Positions 21,859 through 34,524 of a DNA stretch of 64,000 bases are shown one piece after another. The DNA is from Malachius bipustulatus. Its lineage: Eukaryota > Arthropoda > Insecta > Coleoptera > Melyridae. The notes below the pieces were generated by a model, which had not been told where the DNA came from, did not search any database, and was given only the letters and a program-made list of their open reading frames with translations. The first letter of the stretch is position 1. Every line of letters begins with the position of its first letter. The position numbers and the translations under genes were made by a program. The stretch covers positions 38,466,929 through 38,530,928 of the forward strand of contig OU342635.1 of NCBI GenBank assembly GCA_910589415.1, given 5' to 3'.

Positions 21859-24800
21859 TATAAATCAAAGACTTCCCACAACAATTTTATTCCCTTGCTC
21901 TTAATATTACGCTCTACTCTGATATCAGAGGTTGCCCATACGTAAAATGAATCTCTTATTGGGTCCATTTCTTCCAAACCACGAACCAAAGATTAGACAA
22001 TTATACATTTTGCACCTCAGAATTATTAGCAAAAACGTATAGTTTATAATTTTATTTGCATTTGCGAGGTATTTCCAACACCCTGTATTCGATTGCGCGT
22101 TCATTGCTTATTTTAAACATTGAATAATGGGTTGAATAATGAAATTTAAAAAATAAGTAAATAAATTCACGGAATTGTATGTTTAAAGGAGAATTTTAAA
22201 TTCGTAATGGCGAGCAAGTTAACTGGAGTTTATAAATGGTAACAGCTGCCGGCTGAATCCAAAACCTCCGATGCAATGGCAAAATATGCAAATAAAGCAA
22301 CACCTTGAATATCCAAAACTAAGTTCCGTTACTGAATTACCTAACAAATTGCGTAAATTATGAATTTCAATTAACTTAATTGATCTTTCGGTACCCGTAA
22401 CGCCAGTTCAGAAAGAGGACTCGTTATGACTCGTTCCTAACAGCTATGGCTTGGAATTAATTTCTAGCATAAAGTTTCGAGATTACTGCATAAACTAAAT
22501 TATACCTGGATTTTATAAATGTTTTCCTCTCCTGGAATAAATTTATTAAGTATTGGGCTTCCAAGAAAACGTTCCAAATCCCACTTCCAATTAATAATTG
22601 AAAGTATTTTAGATGGGTAAGATACCTGTTTTCTTAAGCCCTAATTTATTCCCAATACAACCACACTTAGCCCTTCAAGAGAAGCGAAGGATTCTCTACT
22701 GGCTTTGTTTCTTTTGTTTTCATTAACTCAAATTCAATTTCCAGTCAAAATATTTGATTTTCTGCTTTGTCTTTCATGGGAATAGAACCTTTTATCTCCT
22801 GATAAAGCAACATAGGATCTCCTAAAGGGAATACGTAATTAATTATAAAGTAATATTAGTTATTCCATACCAATTTAGCAGACCAACTAACCAAATTCAA
22901 CATCCTTAGTTACATATTAATATGTATGTAATTTCCAATCGACATAACATAGACTTCTGTATATACATTTATATAACAACTTCATGGATGTTTTGGAAGA
23001 CGTTTAGTAGCCGGTAGCTATTCGAAATTCAAGGCATGTTCTGGTATGAGGCTGATGGTAAAGTGAATTACCCTTGGATACTCCACTTGGGACAGATTGA
23101 AGTTTTCTTTGAGTTTCAAACTACTTTACAGTTACAAGAGCATCGTCCTGTGTTGTGTCCGGAAACTTCCGTTTGATGCAAGATGCATGTAGTCTTCAGA
23201 CAAGATTCATTAAACTTGCCATGTCTGAACTTGTCACCTGCTTCGATAATACACTGTTTCATAAACTTAAATTGACAGGAAACAAAAATCAGCTTAGAAG
23301 TGATTAAGACGACTTATAATGAATTATAACCCCTTGCCTCGAATCCATACTCTCATCAGTAACCTGTTTTTCTTTATAATGTAATGTGCATCGATGCTTC
23401 AAGCTGTATCTTTGCAAATAACTTCTGTCATAACTAATGTCAAAAATAAACCGATGCAACTATGCACCTATTTAATTTAAAGACGAGAGATTCGATTGCT
23501 TTTTAGATGAACATTACATTTCCATGCTGTGTTTGTAGAATCTTTAAGTCAATGCGTTAATTTCCGAACAGTCGTGAATCTCTTATTAAAGTTTTGCCAT
23601 TTGGGATATTACTTTGACTTATACACAGGTCGTTAAAACTATAACCGTCAACTTAAAAGGAAAAATCATTGAAGCAAAGCAATAATTGGATTCGCACGGA
23701 ATGTCTGTTTTAGTGTTTGTAATAAAAACTGTAAATAAAAAAGCAAACAAAGAAGTTTGTCTTAACTTAATCCACTCTTTACAACTGACAGCTCTTGATT
23801 TTGTTAGGTTAGGACAGTTGTCAAGACATTCAAGAACATCATAAAATAGTCACTTTATTGATATTTTTATAAAACACATCAATAAAATCAATGATTAATT
23901 TATTAATTTAAGAGATAGGTGAAGTGTCTCTCCATCCTTCTATGAACACATTTTAATGCACTTTTTCTCACTCCATTAAGGAAATTCTGTAAAAGATCGC
24001 CGGGTGTATCGTTTATCTCGATTAACTTCTCCTCTTGTTTACTTGACCTATAACTTCGTTAACAGTCTCACACAAAATATCGAGTCCTTGATGTTAATGC
24101 ATAGAAAGAAATCGCATTCTAGCTTGCAGAATCTGGCTGGCTACGATATCGGTATGTTACGAGTATTGCGACTGATAAGTCGATAATCACTAAATTGGGT
24201 CTTTCGGAAGTTTTCAAACCAACAAATCCTTGTTCTGTGACTCTGGGAACTGGCCTCCATGATATTTGAAACACCGCTAAACCTGAAAAAAAGTCTTGGT
24301 AAAAACTATAAGGTTCGGAAAAACTATTGACAAAAATTTTACCTGCCAGGAATGTCTCGCAGTAGGGATACTTTCACTACTATATCACTCGATAAGGGCA
24401 AAAGTATGCACCTTTTCTAAGAAACTTGTAAGCAGGTTCTTACAGAAACATTCCATCCATGCATTGAGTTTGCTGAGGACCTAGAAGTAATTCTTGCGTT
24501 CCATCACGTGATAATAATTATTCCAGATAGGTGGATCTAAATAGAACAAAATCTAAATTCCATGAACTTTACTCCTATTGCGAAAATAATTTTCAACTAG
24601 AACAGTTTTTTGCTCTTACGAGAGCGCTTTTAATTAATTTAGTAAATACTTTTTTACAGTAATAATTACTTTTTTTCCCAGTGAAAATTCATCTTCTTGA
24701 TTATTTATTAACATTTTCTTTGAAAAAAGAACGGCCTTCAGTTAGTAATTCAATAATGCTAAATGTCAGAAACGTCATATTGTTTATATTACATCCATTT

Positions 24801-25400
24801 CATTAAGCTTAGACTAGAGATGGAAAAATCGAATTAGTGAGTAGCTACATATCTAAAATAATCATTAATTGGAGATCCATGGCGAGAAACACTGTTTACG
24901 ACTATTTGACGCATATCTACTGAATAATTTAGAGTTACGGTTGAAATGCCGATGATTTGAGACTAATAGCTGTCAGCAAAATTATAGTTACTTTGAAATA
25001 ACTAAAAACAAATAACAATTACAGTTAGTAATCGTGACAGCGGATCATGATTCTCTCAAAATCGACTCATGTTGTAAAACGGTTCACATCTCGTATTCTC
25101 GACGAATCGAAATCATGTTATGACATATACGTTCCGAATTCCAAGGCACACTTAGGACGTGTTGCTTATTGGACCCCTAAAGTAAATTTATTTGAAATAA
25201 CTACAAAATATGCAAGTTTAAAAAAAACACATTTTTCTTAAATTATTAACAACACATGAATAATTGAAATCCCGAATAAAAAACTAAAAAACTGAAATTT
25301 CTTCTCGATTCAGTTTAATGATGCCAAGTATTTTTTTACCACAATTGTAGCATTTTTCACGTAGTTGTAGAAAATGGCACCAAACTTTGAATAAAATGCA
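21859..25400. other. No supported gene
   Basis: A long AT-rich stretch. ORFs at 24004-24186, 24296-24484, 25047-25241 and 25284-25499 have no recognisable domains. No RNA gene or clear repeat was seen. Confidence 0.45.
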
Positions 25401-25597
25401 TACAGGGTGAACTTTTCGACAAAACCGAAACATATCAAAAAAATAAGTACGGCCCTGAAGTTTTCGAATCGGCGAAAAATGCGAGGTATTAAGTGTCATT
25501 AGTAGAGCATATCTGCCAAATTTCGTTAAATTCGATCAATTCGTTCAAAAGATATCGTTCATCAAATATTTCGGCAAATTGCACAAATCACCCTGTA
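25401..25597. mobile_element. Short MITE, TACAGGGTGA...TCACCCTGTA
   Basis: The 197-bp sequence has 10-bp inverted ends. TA would be the target duplication if counted within the ends. It is non-coding. Confidence 0.6.
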
Positions 25598-25705
25598 TAA
25601 TCGAAACGAAGGGCCTCAGGAAAATTTCAAAACCAGATTCTGAATCGGCTTGAAAAACTACACCTACCCTTAAGCTATGGCAGTCATGTCATGGGACACC
25701 CTGTA
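25598..25705. mobile_element. Adjoining MITE remnant
   Basis: It follows the previous MITE directly and ends GGGACACCCTGTATA (about 25691-25705), a second right-hand terminus of the same type. No left terminus of its own is visible, so it is a deleted or nested copy. Confidence 0.35.
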
Positions 25706-27766
25706 TAAAGAGATAATCACCAATAATTTGAGGAAACGGGACTCTCACTGATTTTTGAGATAATTTTTAAGATTAAAATGATCTGGCAACACAGCTTCCA
25801 ATCAGGTTAGTCAGCGTGTTTCCAGAGTCACGGAATCTTCGTCTTTCGAACTCTAAGATGTTTTTTTTAAAGCTTTTTTGAAACGATTGATCGCTAAGGA
25901 GGTAACCACAGTTTTAGACATGCCCAAAGTTAATTCCACTTCACCACGATTACATTTCTTCTCATCTCTTGTGATTTCAGTTGTAACCATCAGCGACAGC
26001 CCAGATACTTCAAGTTTTTAAGCATTGCGTTCCTGACTCAAGTTCTTTAGGAAATAGTCAGTTTTCAAAAATGCTGTAGCAATTTTGATTGTTTTTTAGA
26101 TTGAAACTGCATGTGACATATTAATTAAGATCGGAGATGATCCGATGCGCCTGATATATGAAATCGGACGTTTTGAGATAGTTGACATCACTTCCCATTA
26201 TGATCATAAAAATATTAATTTGCCATCAAGTAAATCGATTAATGATGAAATAATTCGAGAGAAGCTATAAATAAAATGGTTGTTTCCTAAACCGCCACGA
26301 ATGTTTAATGCGTTGGTTCAAACTTTAAATAAAAATTTAGGAAAGCGTTTTCCTCGATTCAAGTTTAACGAGTTTTCGGATCTGATGCGAATCCATGGTG
26401 AGCTGGCTGCTTATATAAGTAAACAAAACTTGAGGGCACCAGAGTCCTGGAACGAAACTCATAAATGTATTTCGCTCGGTGGTAATTTTTAATATGTCAC
26501 ATAAATACACATATATTCCGGGGTTTCGGTTAAAACTTAAATTGAAGTAAAAGGTGAGGCTACCGTTGGGACAACAGAGCCGACGTGGAGTTATGATTGG
26601 ATATCAATGTCTTGTCGCGAAGTTTGCGGAAAAACTTCATTCCATCATTACATTCTACTATGTGACAGAGCGAGGATGTGACTTCTACGGCACCCCTGTC
26701 GCTAAACTAACTTATAGAGGAAAGTTGCTCGACCAGATATGTCTAATGTAATCTTACTTCAGTTCCTGGACTCTGAGCAAGTTGAAAAGGTTTTGGTGTA
26801 TCTGTAATGCAATTGTGAACCAGTAAATGGGTCTATATTACTATACTGACATCGCTTTTCAGAACTCCGATTTCGGAGAGCTGAGTGTCAGAAAACGCTT
26901 ACTATGCATGGAAATGGAAATGCAATTCTAGGAAAATTTGTAACATTCCACAGCGCGGCGTAATATATCATGTCTAATATTATATACCCGGTTTCTAAAT
27001 GGGTTAACTTGTCTAAGTCCTCGATAGAATTAGCTTTAACTCTTCCTCTATATCTAGTTTCTGAACTTCTGCAGATTATTCACTGGTAATAAACTACTGT
27101 AAAATATAAATTTCATAATTTCTCTTATTACAAATCCTAGCAATAAATAAAACATCTTCATATCTTTCTATTTTCCAATGTTAGTGAGACGATTTTTAAC
27201 CGCGCCTTTAGAATTCACGTTTTTAAAGTATCAAGGTTCATATCAGCCATTTAGGTATTATAATAGTAGAGGTTTTACCCTTTTTTTAGTGGCCACTTTT
27301 TCTGAGGAATTTACCCAGAAATTTGCAATTCTCTTCAGATAACAATTATAAAACTAAGCAGCTCCTTTCCATATTACAGTAGAACCCCTCTAATTAAACC
27401 CTCTAGTTAAGAAATTTACGGAAATACTATTTTATTACAATACTTACTGCATCAGTTTGGAATGTGAAGCAACTTTTTTGTCTTAAAAACTGAGAATTCA
27501 GGCGTTTTGATACCATGACAAATACAATTTCTCAAATTTTTCCAAATTCTAATTCAAAAGTTGTTTTTACATTATTTTTTATAACTCCTATTACATGGTT
27601 ACCATCAGACCCCTGCAACATAGCTCTTTCTCCATGTGAGACTACTGGCTACACTGAAAACTTCAAGCTCAGGTCCAGAAGAACAAAAAACTCCAGTACT
27701 GCCCCTTCACTCCTATGCAACGCCACTTATTGACAGAGGACGTGACTTTGAAATCAAAGAGCACTG
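25706..27766. other. No supported gene
   Basis: The ORFs at 26280-26492 and 26554-26751 on + show no domain. Nothing else was recognised. Confidence 0.45.
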
Positions 27767-28180
27767 GTGCAAACAATGGAAAAGCCAGAAAATTTCCAGA
27801 TTTCACCAGATTCTAGTCAAAAAAATCACCAGAATTCACCAGATTGTGTTTTAGCTGAAAAATCGCCGGATTTCGCCAGTTTTTTTCCAAATCCGCCAAA
27901 TTTCACCAGATTTCATGACCAATTTAATCCGGGTTTAACCATAAGTCGTCGCTTTATCATTGGCCAACAAAAAAAAACTATTGATATTGAATGTATAACA
28001 AAATAATAACAACAATAAGCAAATTAAGAAATTAAGTAATCCATCAACTCTATTCTTAGAAGTCACAACAAGGCAACCATTTTACAAAAAATTCACAAAT
28101 ATTCAAATATCACCAGATTTTTCACCAAGTCACCAAATAAGGTTCGAATTCACCAGTCCTGTTGAAAAACCACCAGTATT
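27767..28180 (+). repeat. Degenerate interspersed repeat of CACCAGATT
   Basis: Variants of TTTCACCAGATT recur many times with irregular spacing, densely at 27795-27925 and again at about 28105-28175 (for example CACCAGAATTCACCAGATT, CGCCAGTTTTTTTCC, ATTTCACCAGATTTC). The period is not fixed, so it is not a simple tandem minisatellite. The two dense blocks are separated by about 180 bp without the motif. It could be a decayed minisatellite, a TE terminal region with clustered protein-binding sites, or a decayed satellite. Confidence 0.6.
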
Positions 28181-31100
28181 GGTAACGCTGAGCCAGAATT
28201 TGAAAATGCGACCCTAAAGACCCTACTACCAAAGTTGCACACGATAGGCAACTGGAGCTTGGCTCTTTGGGGACTAGTGGAGAGAGCCCTTGTTGTCCTG
28301 AATGATGTCGAGGTGTAACGAATAGCCAACCTGGTACTGAAGCTTTAGAAGACATCATACTTGTTTTGCTGTTTTTTTTTATTTTTTTATTTGAGTGCTG
28401 ACAATATACAATTTTATATAATAAAACTCCAGGTTGATCTGCGTAAGTTTTAGTGTTGTTGAAATTACTCCCCCTTCCCCTTCTTATAGGTGTTGATGTG
28501 TAGTTTTAAAATATTTTTCCGTATACTACATTTGTTATTGTAGATTCGTATTATACGGCTAAAAATAGCCAAGATTTGTCTGGCACATTTTTTTATTCAT
28601 GATAGATGGCGCTGTAATCGATGAAATTCATTTCAACACTAAAAGCTATTTCCTCCGAGGAGTGATTTTATTTTGATTGTGGACATTTCTTTCGTAGAGT
28701 GCTTATTACTGGAGATTGGAAAGTTTCAGGTTAAAAAACCCACTCTACTTATACATTGATTTTGAAAAAATTAAGTAAAAAATTTGACAAAAACACAACG
28801 GAATCCATTGCGAGACTCAAACATAAATCGTTTGATCCGATTAGGAATTTCTACATGGCCTACGAATTCTAGATGCTAGAATTAGAGGGTTTCTGTTGTA
28901 TTAATACATTATTATGTACTTCATAAAACAGCCCATCCAGTCTATACGAACAACTTCTACAACGGCAGTCTCTCAATCGTTAAAATTGTTCAAATATCAA
29001 TCCGATTTCATCTTAGCTCAAATTGACGAGATAATTGTCTTGTTGTTCAAAGAAAAAACTTCAGTGACAAAGAAAAGCTCCATAAAGACGAACATTTATA
29101 TCGAAAAAATCGTAGTGTTGGTTATTATGTTCGTAAGTGGAAAGACAAACGACAATGCTTGCGATAACGAGCGTACATAACCATGGCTGTTAGAAATCAC
29201 TATGGTGTACAAAAAGAAATCTAATAATACACACGACCAGAATAATAGACAAAATTGAACAAATGTGGAATTATTGCCGTCTCGTAAAACAACTCGATGG
29301 CACTCTCCTTGAATATCTTTCTTAGGGTGAAAAAATAATTTATTCAGTTGTTATTAATGACCGCATAAGTGTATTATTTTTTTTCTGAGAGGTAATATTT
29401 TTATTAACCATTTTTTGATTACATTCTGCCAGTGTGTTAATGGATAAACCACAAGAAAAAATGGAAACAGAGCATTAAGGAGAAATTTGGCAGGATAATT
29501 CTCCAATAATCCTTGCTCTTTTGTAGCACGGATTAGTTCTGCACCTTTTTGTAAATCCAATAATATTAAGCAGTGATCAAATAGACGGCTGTTTTTACGT
29601 TCCGAAAATTTTTCTTCTGACGAAGTTTAATTGGAACATTATCTCTCCTCACTGATTTTAGCTGCATGGTCTTCTTCCGGAAACAATTAATAAACACGGA
29701 TTGGAGTGATAAATGAAGCAGGAATAAATTGGAAACGATATTTCAAAGCTGGGTACCTACGCGGAAATTTTCTATGTCAACAAGAAAAGTATACACCCAT
29801 GATTATTTAAAATGCATGCAAATGAAGCAACTCTAAAGTACACGTTCCTTTGCGGGTGAGCTCGTTGTTTCGGTGTCGTCTCATCATCTTTTGTAAGGGC
29901 AGCTCCAAGTTGAATGGAGATAAAAAGTAATTTCCGTTTCTTCTGTTTATCTTAAATGGCTCCCAAAACAAAGGACGTCCATAGAAAGTAATTGAGAGAT
30001 ATAAAGCTTTACCTTTATTAAATGCCCCCTTTGATCCCGTCGCTGGAATTATTTCGGACATTTAATAAGCCTCCAAGATTTCGCAAGGCGAGTGATTTTA
30101 AAGCGCAATCGAAAAAGTTCTGCACTCGGTAAATTTTAGTAAACCAGCTGACCATGTAACTCCTCATCCGGTTTGTTTGCGTAACAAGGCTTTCCCGGGA
30201 CTTTATTAAAATTCGCTCATGTATAAATGAAACGAATCTGTTTGTTTACCTGCCCAAACATAATTATGTTGAAACCGTATTAAAATTGTGTCAGTAATAT
30301 TCCAGGTCTACGAGCTACAATTTTTAATTTGTCAACCAGATGACATATGCAGCTCTTTCCCTGGATAAAATTAAAAATAATAAACCTGAAACTTTTTTAT
30401 TTAATGCTAAAAAGTAGACCACTTATTTATGTTGATTGTTTGCCATTTCTACTCCTTCTTTGTAGCTTTGTTTAGAAAGAACTAAATCCGTATTTTTTGC
30501 TTAATTTTTATAACAACAACTTCTTCCTAAATGAATCTTAGTCTCCACGTAATTACTTTTCCTATGTGGAATACTTGAGGAAAATATTTCATCTATCTAT
30601 ACTCTCCTATTATAGGAGCTCTATAGTAAGTTCATAGAAACAAAGACTACCCCTAATGACAAACTTTCAGATTTGATGCTAATTACCGTCATCGCTCTTC
30701 TAATAATAATTACTCAAGATGTATTATACACTGATTACTCCATAAAGTATGTCAACACAAACAAATTATCTACGCGATCATGCTCCATTTATAAACCCAG
30801 CTTACGGTAATGCTTGTTTGAATTCTGGTCGTTGCATTTGCTAATTAGCAACACTCACCAATTATTATAGTTGCAAATAGTCATGTTCAGCTTGCAAACT
30901 TACTAACAAATGTGCACACATACCTATCTATATGTTCCAAACTTTCATCCAAACTTAGCAGGAGAAAATATCTATACACTACCATTTATTAAGTAACTTG
31001 GAGTTACCTACTTAATAAAAAAAGTCTAATACACTTGCGTATTTCCTGTATTTCCTGTTTTAATGATCTATATCAACAAATTTTCAGTGCAACTCATTGC

Positions 31101-31954
31101 AGCGAGAAGTTCTTATCATTATACAGTGTTGGAATTTCCAACACTGTTGTAAAGGTAAAAAAGGAGATTATTATTAGAAATTTGGTATACAAGCAATGAA
31201 TAGTTTTTGTAGATTGTTAATTTTGTACAGACTTTTAAATTATTAATAGGTGTTGTAAAGCTATCGAAGGGTTTTGTTATCTCTAAATCTCTATACTTGT
31301 TCACTTGGTATACTCCTCTGTTTTATGAAGGTAAAGAAAATACGGAAGCCACAGTTACGTTACCATAATTAGATGCGCCGAGAAAAGGCTTTTCCTATAA
31401 CTGGGTCTACTAGAAAATTCCCTTACAGTATTAACGTTGTTTGATAGATAAGTCATTTGGGAAATCAATAAATGAACAGTTTTCGATGCACCACCTGGCA
31501 CCAAGAACCAGGATATTACTATATGGAGAAGTTGATTGCGGACAAAGTTTTGTTTGAAAATTAACTATCTTATTATTAGTCTCATTGCTCATAATTTTGT
31601 AAAACTGTGTAATAATGACAGGTAGATATTGCTATCTGATACTATCACTAAACAACGTAGCTATAAATTATTATGGTTGTATTTTTTGATACACTACTAG
31701 GTACAATTTTCTAATTACTGATTTTAGTTTTTCCATTTAATCTGTACAGCCCAGTAATTGGGGCTATATTCTGTCGTCATCAATTATTTTGTCTCTCTCA
31801 CTACAGAATCGTGGATTTTTTTGCATCAAAATCCCAATTCACAGAAAACGCGCTGTAGTGCTGGAGAAGTAATCGTTACTTTTTAGCGCAGCGTGGATAA
31901 TGATAGCGTAACATATACGAAACAAATTATTATAGAGCGTATACATAAAGGTCA
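28181..31954. other. No supported gene; one small palindrome
   Basis: AT-rich with no domain-bearing ORF. A 25-bp inverted repeat, ACAGTGTTGGAA-T-TTCCAACACTGT, lies at 31123-31147. Its ACAGTGTTGG ends resemble mariner-type termini joined back to back, as in an internally deleted MITE. The ORF at 28122-28358 on minus is unrecognised. Confidence 0.45.
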
Positions 31955-31973
31955 AAATTAATTTATTAGCAAT

Positions 31974-32330
31974 TTGAATAACATAACACTTCCTTTTTGC
32001 ATGACACTTCAAACTTTATACGAAACAGGTTTTCAAAAACAGCTGAAAACAGGAATTACCTTAATTGATCTAACATCCGCATATGATACTGTTTGGAAAG
32101 ATGGCCTTCTTCACAAATTATACAAAACCGTTAACTGCAGAAGAGTTGTCACCTTAATTGATAATATGCTATCAAACCGGAAACTTCGAGTTTTCATTAA
32201 TGAAAAAAGCAGCAAAGTCAAATACCTGAATAATGGACTTCCTCAAGGATCAGTACTAGCGCCATTATTGTTCAACTTATATACCAGTGACTTACCAGAG
32301 ACTACCTGCAGAAAATTCATATACGCTGAT
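31974..32330 (+). pseudogene. LINE reverse transcriptase, N-terminal part
   Basis: The open frame contains RT motif A (LIDLTSAYDTVW; catalytic D32 of the frame), the fingers/palm region, the GLPQGSVLAPLLFNLY motif (about residues 88-103) and the start of the active site FIYAD at 115-119. The second Asp of the YADD box is lost because the frame shifts at about 32330. The rest of the polymerase continues in another frame. The sequence upstream of residue 10 is degraded. Confidence 0.85.
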
Positions 32331-33345
32331 GGTTTGCAACGGTTCTTATCAACATAAACGTTTTGAAGAAATCGAAAATGTACTAAATGAAGACATCCAA
32401 ATAATGGTAGACTACTTCAAGAAATGGCGTCTTTGCCCCAATCCCAACAAAACCGAAGTATCTTGTTTCCACCTGAACAACCACGAAAAACATCGAAAAT
32501 TACAAGTCTCGATGGACAATGTAATCTTGAAACACAATTTCAATCCAGTATACCTTGGAGTAACTTTTGATACTTCATTAACCTACAAGCCGCATATTGA
32601 CAAATTGCGCAAGAAACTTAAAACAAGAAACAACCTTTTACATAAACTTGCCGGTTCGGATTGGAGAGCTCATGCAGACACATTAAGAGTTACAAGCATC
32701 TCACTTGTGTATTCTACGGCCGAATATTGTTGCCCAATCTGGATGAATAGCGCTCATGTCCATAAAATTGATTCTGAATTGAACACCACCATGCGAGTTA
32801 TTACTGGTTGTATTAAGTCAATTCCAACACCTTGGCTGCCGCTAATTTCAAACATTACACCACCAAGAATCAGAAGACAAATAGCGGCTAAGCGAGAATT
32901 CGACAAATGCACACCGGAATTTCCAATCTGTCATGATCTTCAGAATCCTCCTACAACAAGACTGAAATCTCGAAATCCATTTTGGCAACAAAATCATGAC
33001 ATCTTTTTCCCACTGGATTCTTGGAAGTCTGAATGGAGCGTTCAGAATGTTTTTAATCATCACCTTATCCAAGATCCAACAAAGGAAGTTCCCGGATTCG
33101 ACCTACCGAGAAAGTTCTGGAGTAAACTGAATCGTTTAAGAACTGGCCATGGACGCTGTAACTCAATGTTATTCAAATGGATGGCAGTTCCAAGTCCAAA
33201 TTGTCTCACTTGTGGTGAAGTTGAGGAAACAATTACTCATATTGTAGAAGAGTGTCCAGAAACTAAATTTCTTGGCGGTTTCAATGACATCCACCGCCTT
33301 ACTCCAGATGCAATAAATTGGTTACAAAGTCTAAAACCAATATGA
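32331..33345 (+). pseudogene. LINE reverse transcriptase, thumb and C-terminal Cys/His domain
   Basis: This is the continuation of the RT after the frameshift, open for about 335 codons to TGA at 33345. It shows the post-palm region (KRFEEIENVLNEDI, KKWRLCPNPNKTEVSCF), then the LGVTFD and YKPHID segments typical of Jockey-clade enzymes. The C-terminal part has LNRLRTGHGRC and a zinc-finger-like C-X2-C-X8-H-X4-C within CLTCGEVEETITHIVEEC (33202-33255). That domain is common to Jockey-type LINEs. The long open frame suggests the element is not very old. Confidence 0.85.
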
Positions 33346-33557
33346 ACTGAATGGTGTGTCTAGGTTTTTTATGGGGTTTTTCCCTAGACTGGCTGGAAAA
33401 GCGAATGCTTCACCATGATATCAACAACTCATCCTTATATTCTACAAACCGTTCTACCCCCCACAATGATGAAAATTCTACAATATTGTACTTATAAATC
33501 ATATCCACATCATCCTTCTAATTTAAAATGTAATAATTCATACGAAATATATATATA

Positions 33558-34524
33558 TACAGTGTGACCCATTTGTTCTTGAAACACCCTGTAGAATCTT
33601 AATTTATGGTGCGATTTTGAAAAAAATTCTTTTAAACCATAGAGCTTGATAAACTATATTTTGGGAGCAAAAAGCGTCTCATTCCTACAATATCCAGGGC
33701 CTACTAGATCAGTGTTTACTTGTAAAATCTCAAAAATTTATAGTAGCGATTTTTTTAGAAAAAAACTGGGCACGCCACGGGATTCACCAGCCCTCAAAAC
33801 AGTACTGTACCAAATTTTATTGGAAATGTCAGAGTAATAAGGATCTTGGAGTTATTTTAGAAATTCATAATAGAACTCCGAATTTTCATTAATTTATTCG
33901 AAAAGGTCAAGAGAAACAAAATAGAAATTGTACGTCTAGTTGGTGATAATGTAGCTACTTTAATTTTTTAATTATAATTTTTTATTTATTTATTTTTTTT
34001 TTATTTTTTTTATTTTTTTTATTTTTATTTTTACTTTTTTTTTACTTTTTTTTTAATTTTAATTTTTACTTATGATAGCTTTTGACCTTTTTCAAATTAA
34101 TTTATAAAAATTCGGAGTATTATTATGAATTTTTTAAATAACTACAAGATCCTTTTTACTCTGACATTTCCAATAAAATTTGGTACAGTACCGTTTTGAG
34201 GGCTGGTGAATCCCGTGGCGTGCCCAGTTTTTTTCTAAAAAAATTGCTAATAGGAATTTTTGAGATTTTACAAGTAAACACTGATCTAGTAGGCCCTGGA
34301 TATTGTAGGAATGAGACGCTTTTTGCTCCCAAAATATAGTTTATCAAGCTCTAAGATTTAAAAGAAATTTATTTAAAATCGCACCATAAATTAAGATTCT
34401 ACAGGGTCTTTTTGCTCCCAAAATATAGTTTATCAAGCTCTATGATTTAAAAGAAATTTATTTAAAATCGCACCATAAATTAAGATTCTACAGGGTGTTT
34501 CAAGAACAAATGGGTCACACTGTA
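33558..34524. mobile_element. Foldback MITE, family A, copy 2
   Basis: Same ends (TACAGTGTGACCC...GGGTCACACTGTA), arms and T-rich loop as 20995-21858. TA lies on each side (33556-33557 and 34525-34526). It inserted into the AT-dinucleotide tail of the LINE, so it is younger than the LINE. It is about 100 bp longer than copy 1, because an 89-bp segment of the right arm is duplicated in tandem. Confidence 0.87.
34319..34496. repeat. 89-bp tandem duplication inside the MITE arm
   Basis: CTTTTTGCTCCC...ACAGGGT at 34319-34407 is repeated at 34408-34496 with a single visible difference (CTAAGATTT against CTATGATTT). Copy 1 of the MITE has the segment once. The duplication is therefore private to this copy. 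Confidence 0.9.

Larger units (their letters stand above)
31955..33557 (+). mobile_element. 5'-truncated Jockey-type LINE
   Basis: A non-LTR retrotransposon fragment keeps most of the reverse transcriptase and the C-terminal Cys/His domain but no endonuclease or ORF1. It starts just upstream of RT motif A. It has a roughly 200-bp 3' UTR and ends in an AT-dinucleotide tail (ATATATATATA up to 33557), into which a MITE has inserted. 5' truncation is the usual outcome of target-primed reverse transcription. The reading frame is broken at the RT active site (about 32330). Confidence 0.85.

Noticed and set aside
23335..23370. CTCATCAG near 23341 (minus CTGATGAG) as a hammerhead core
   Set aside because: The following sequence lacks the GAAA box and stem II.
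28137..28152. GGTTCGAATTC as a tRNA B box
   Set aside because: No cloverleaf or A box at the right distance; it lies in CACCAG repeats.
33646..34347. Two nearly identical 63-residue ORFs on opposite strands
   Set aside because: They are the two inverted arms of the foldback MITE read from both sides; the arms are non-coding.
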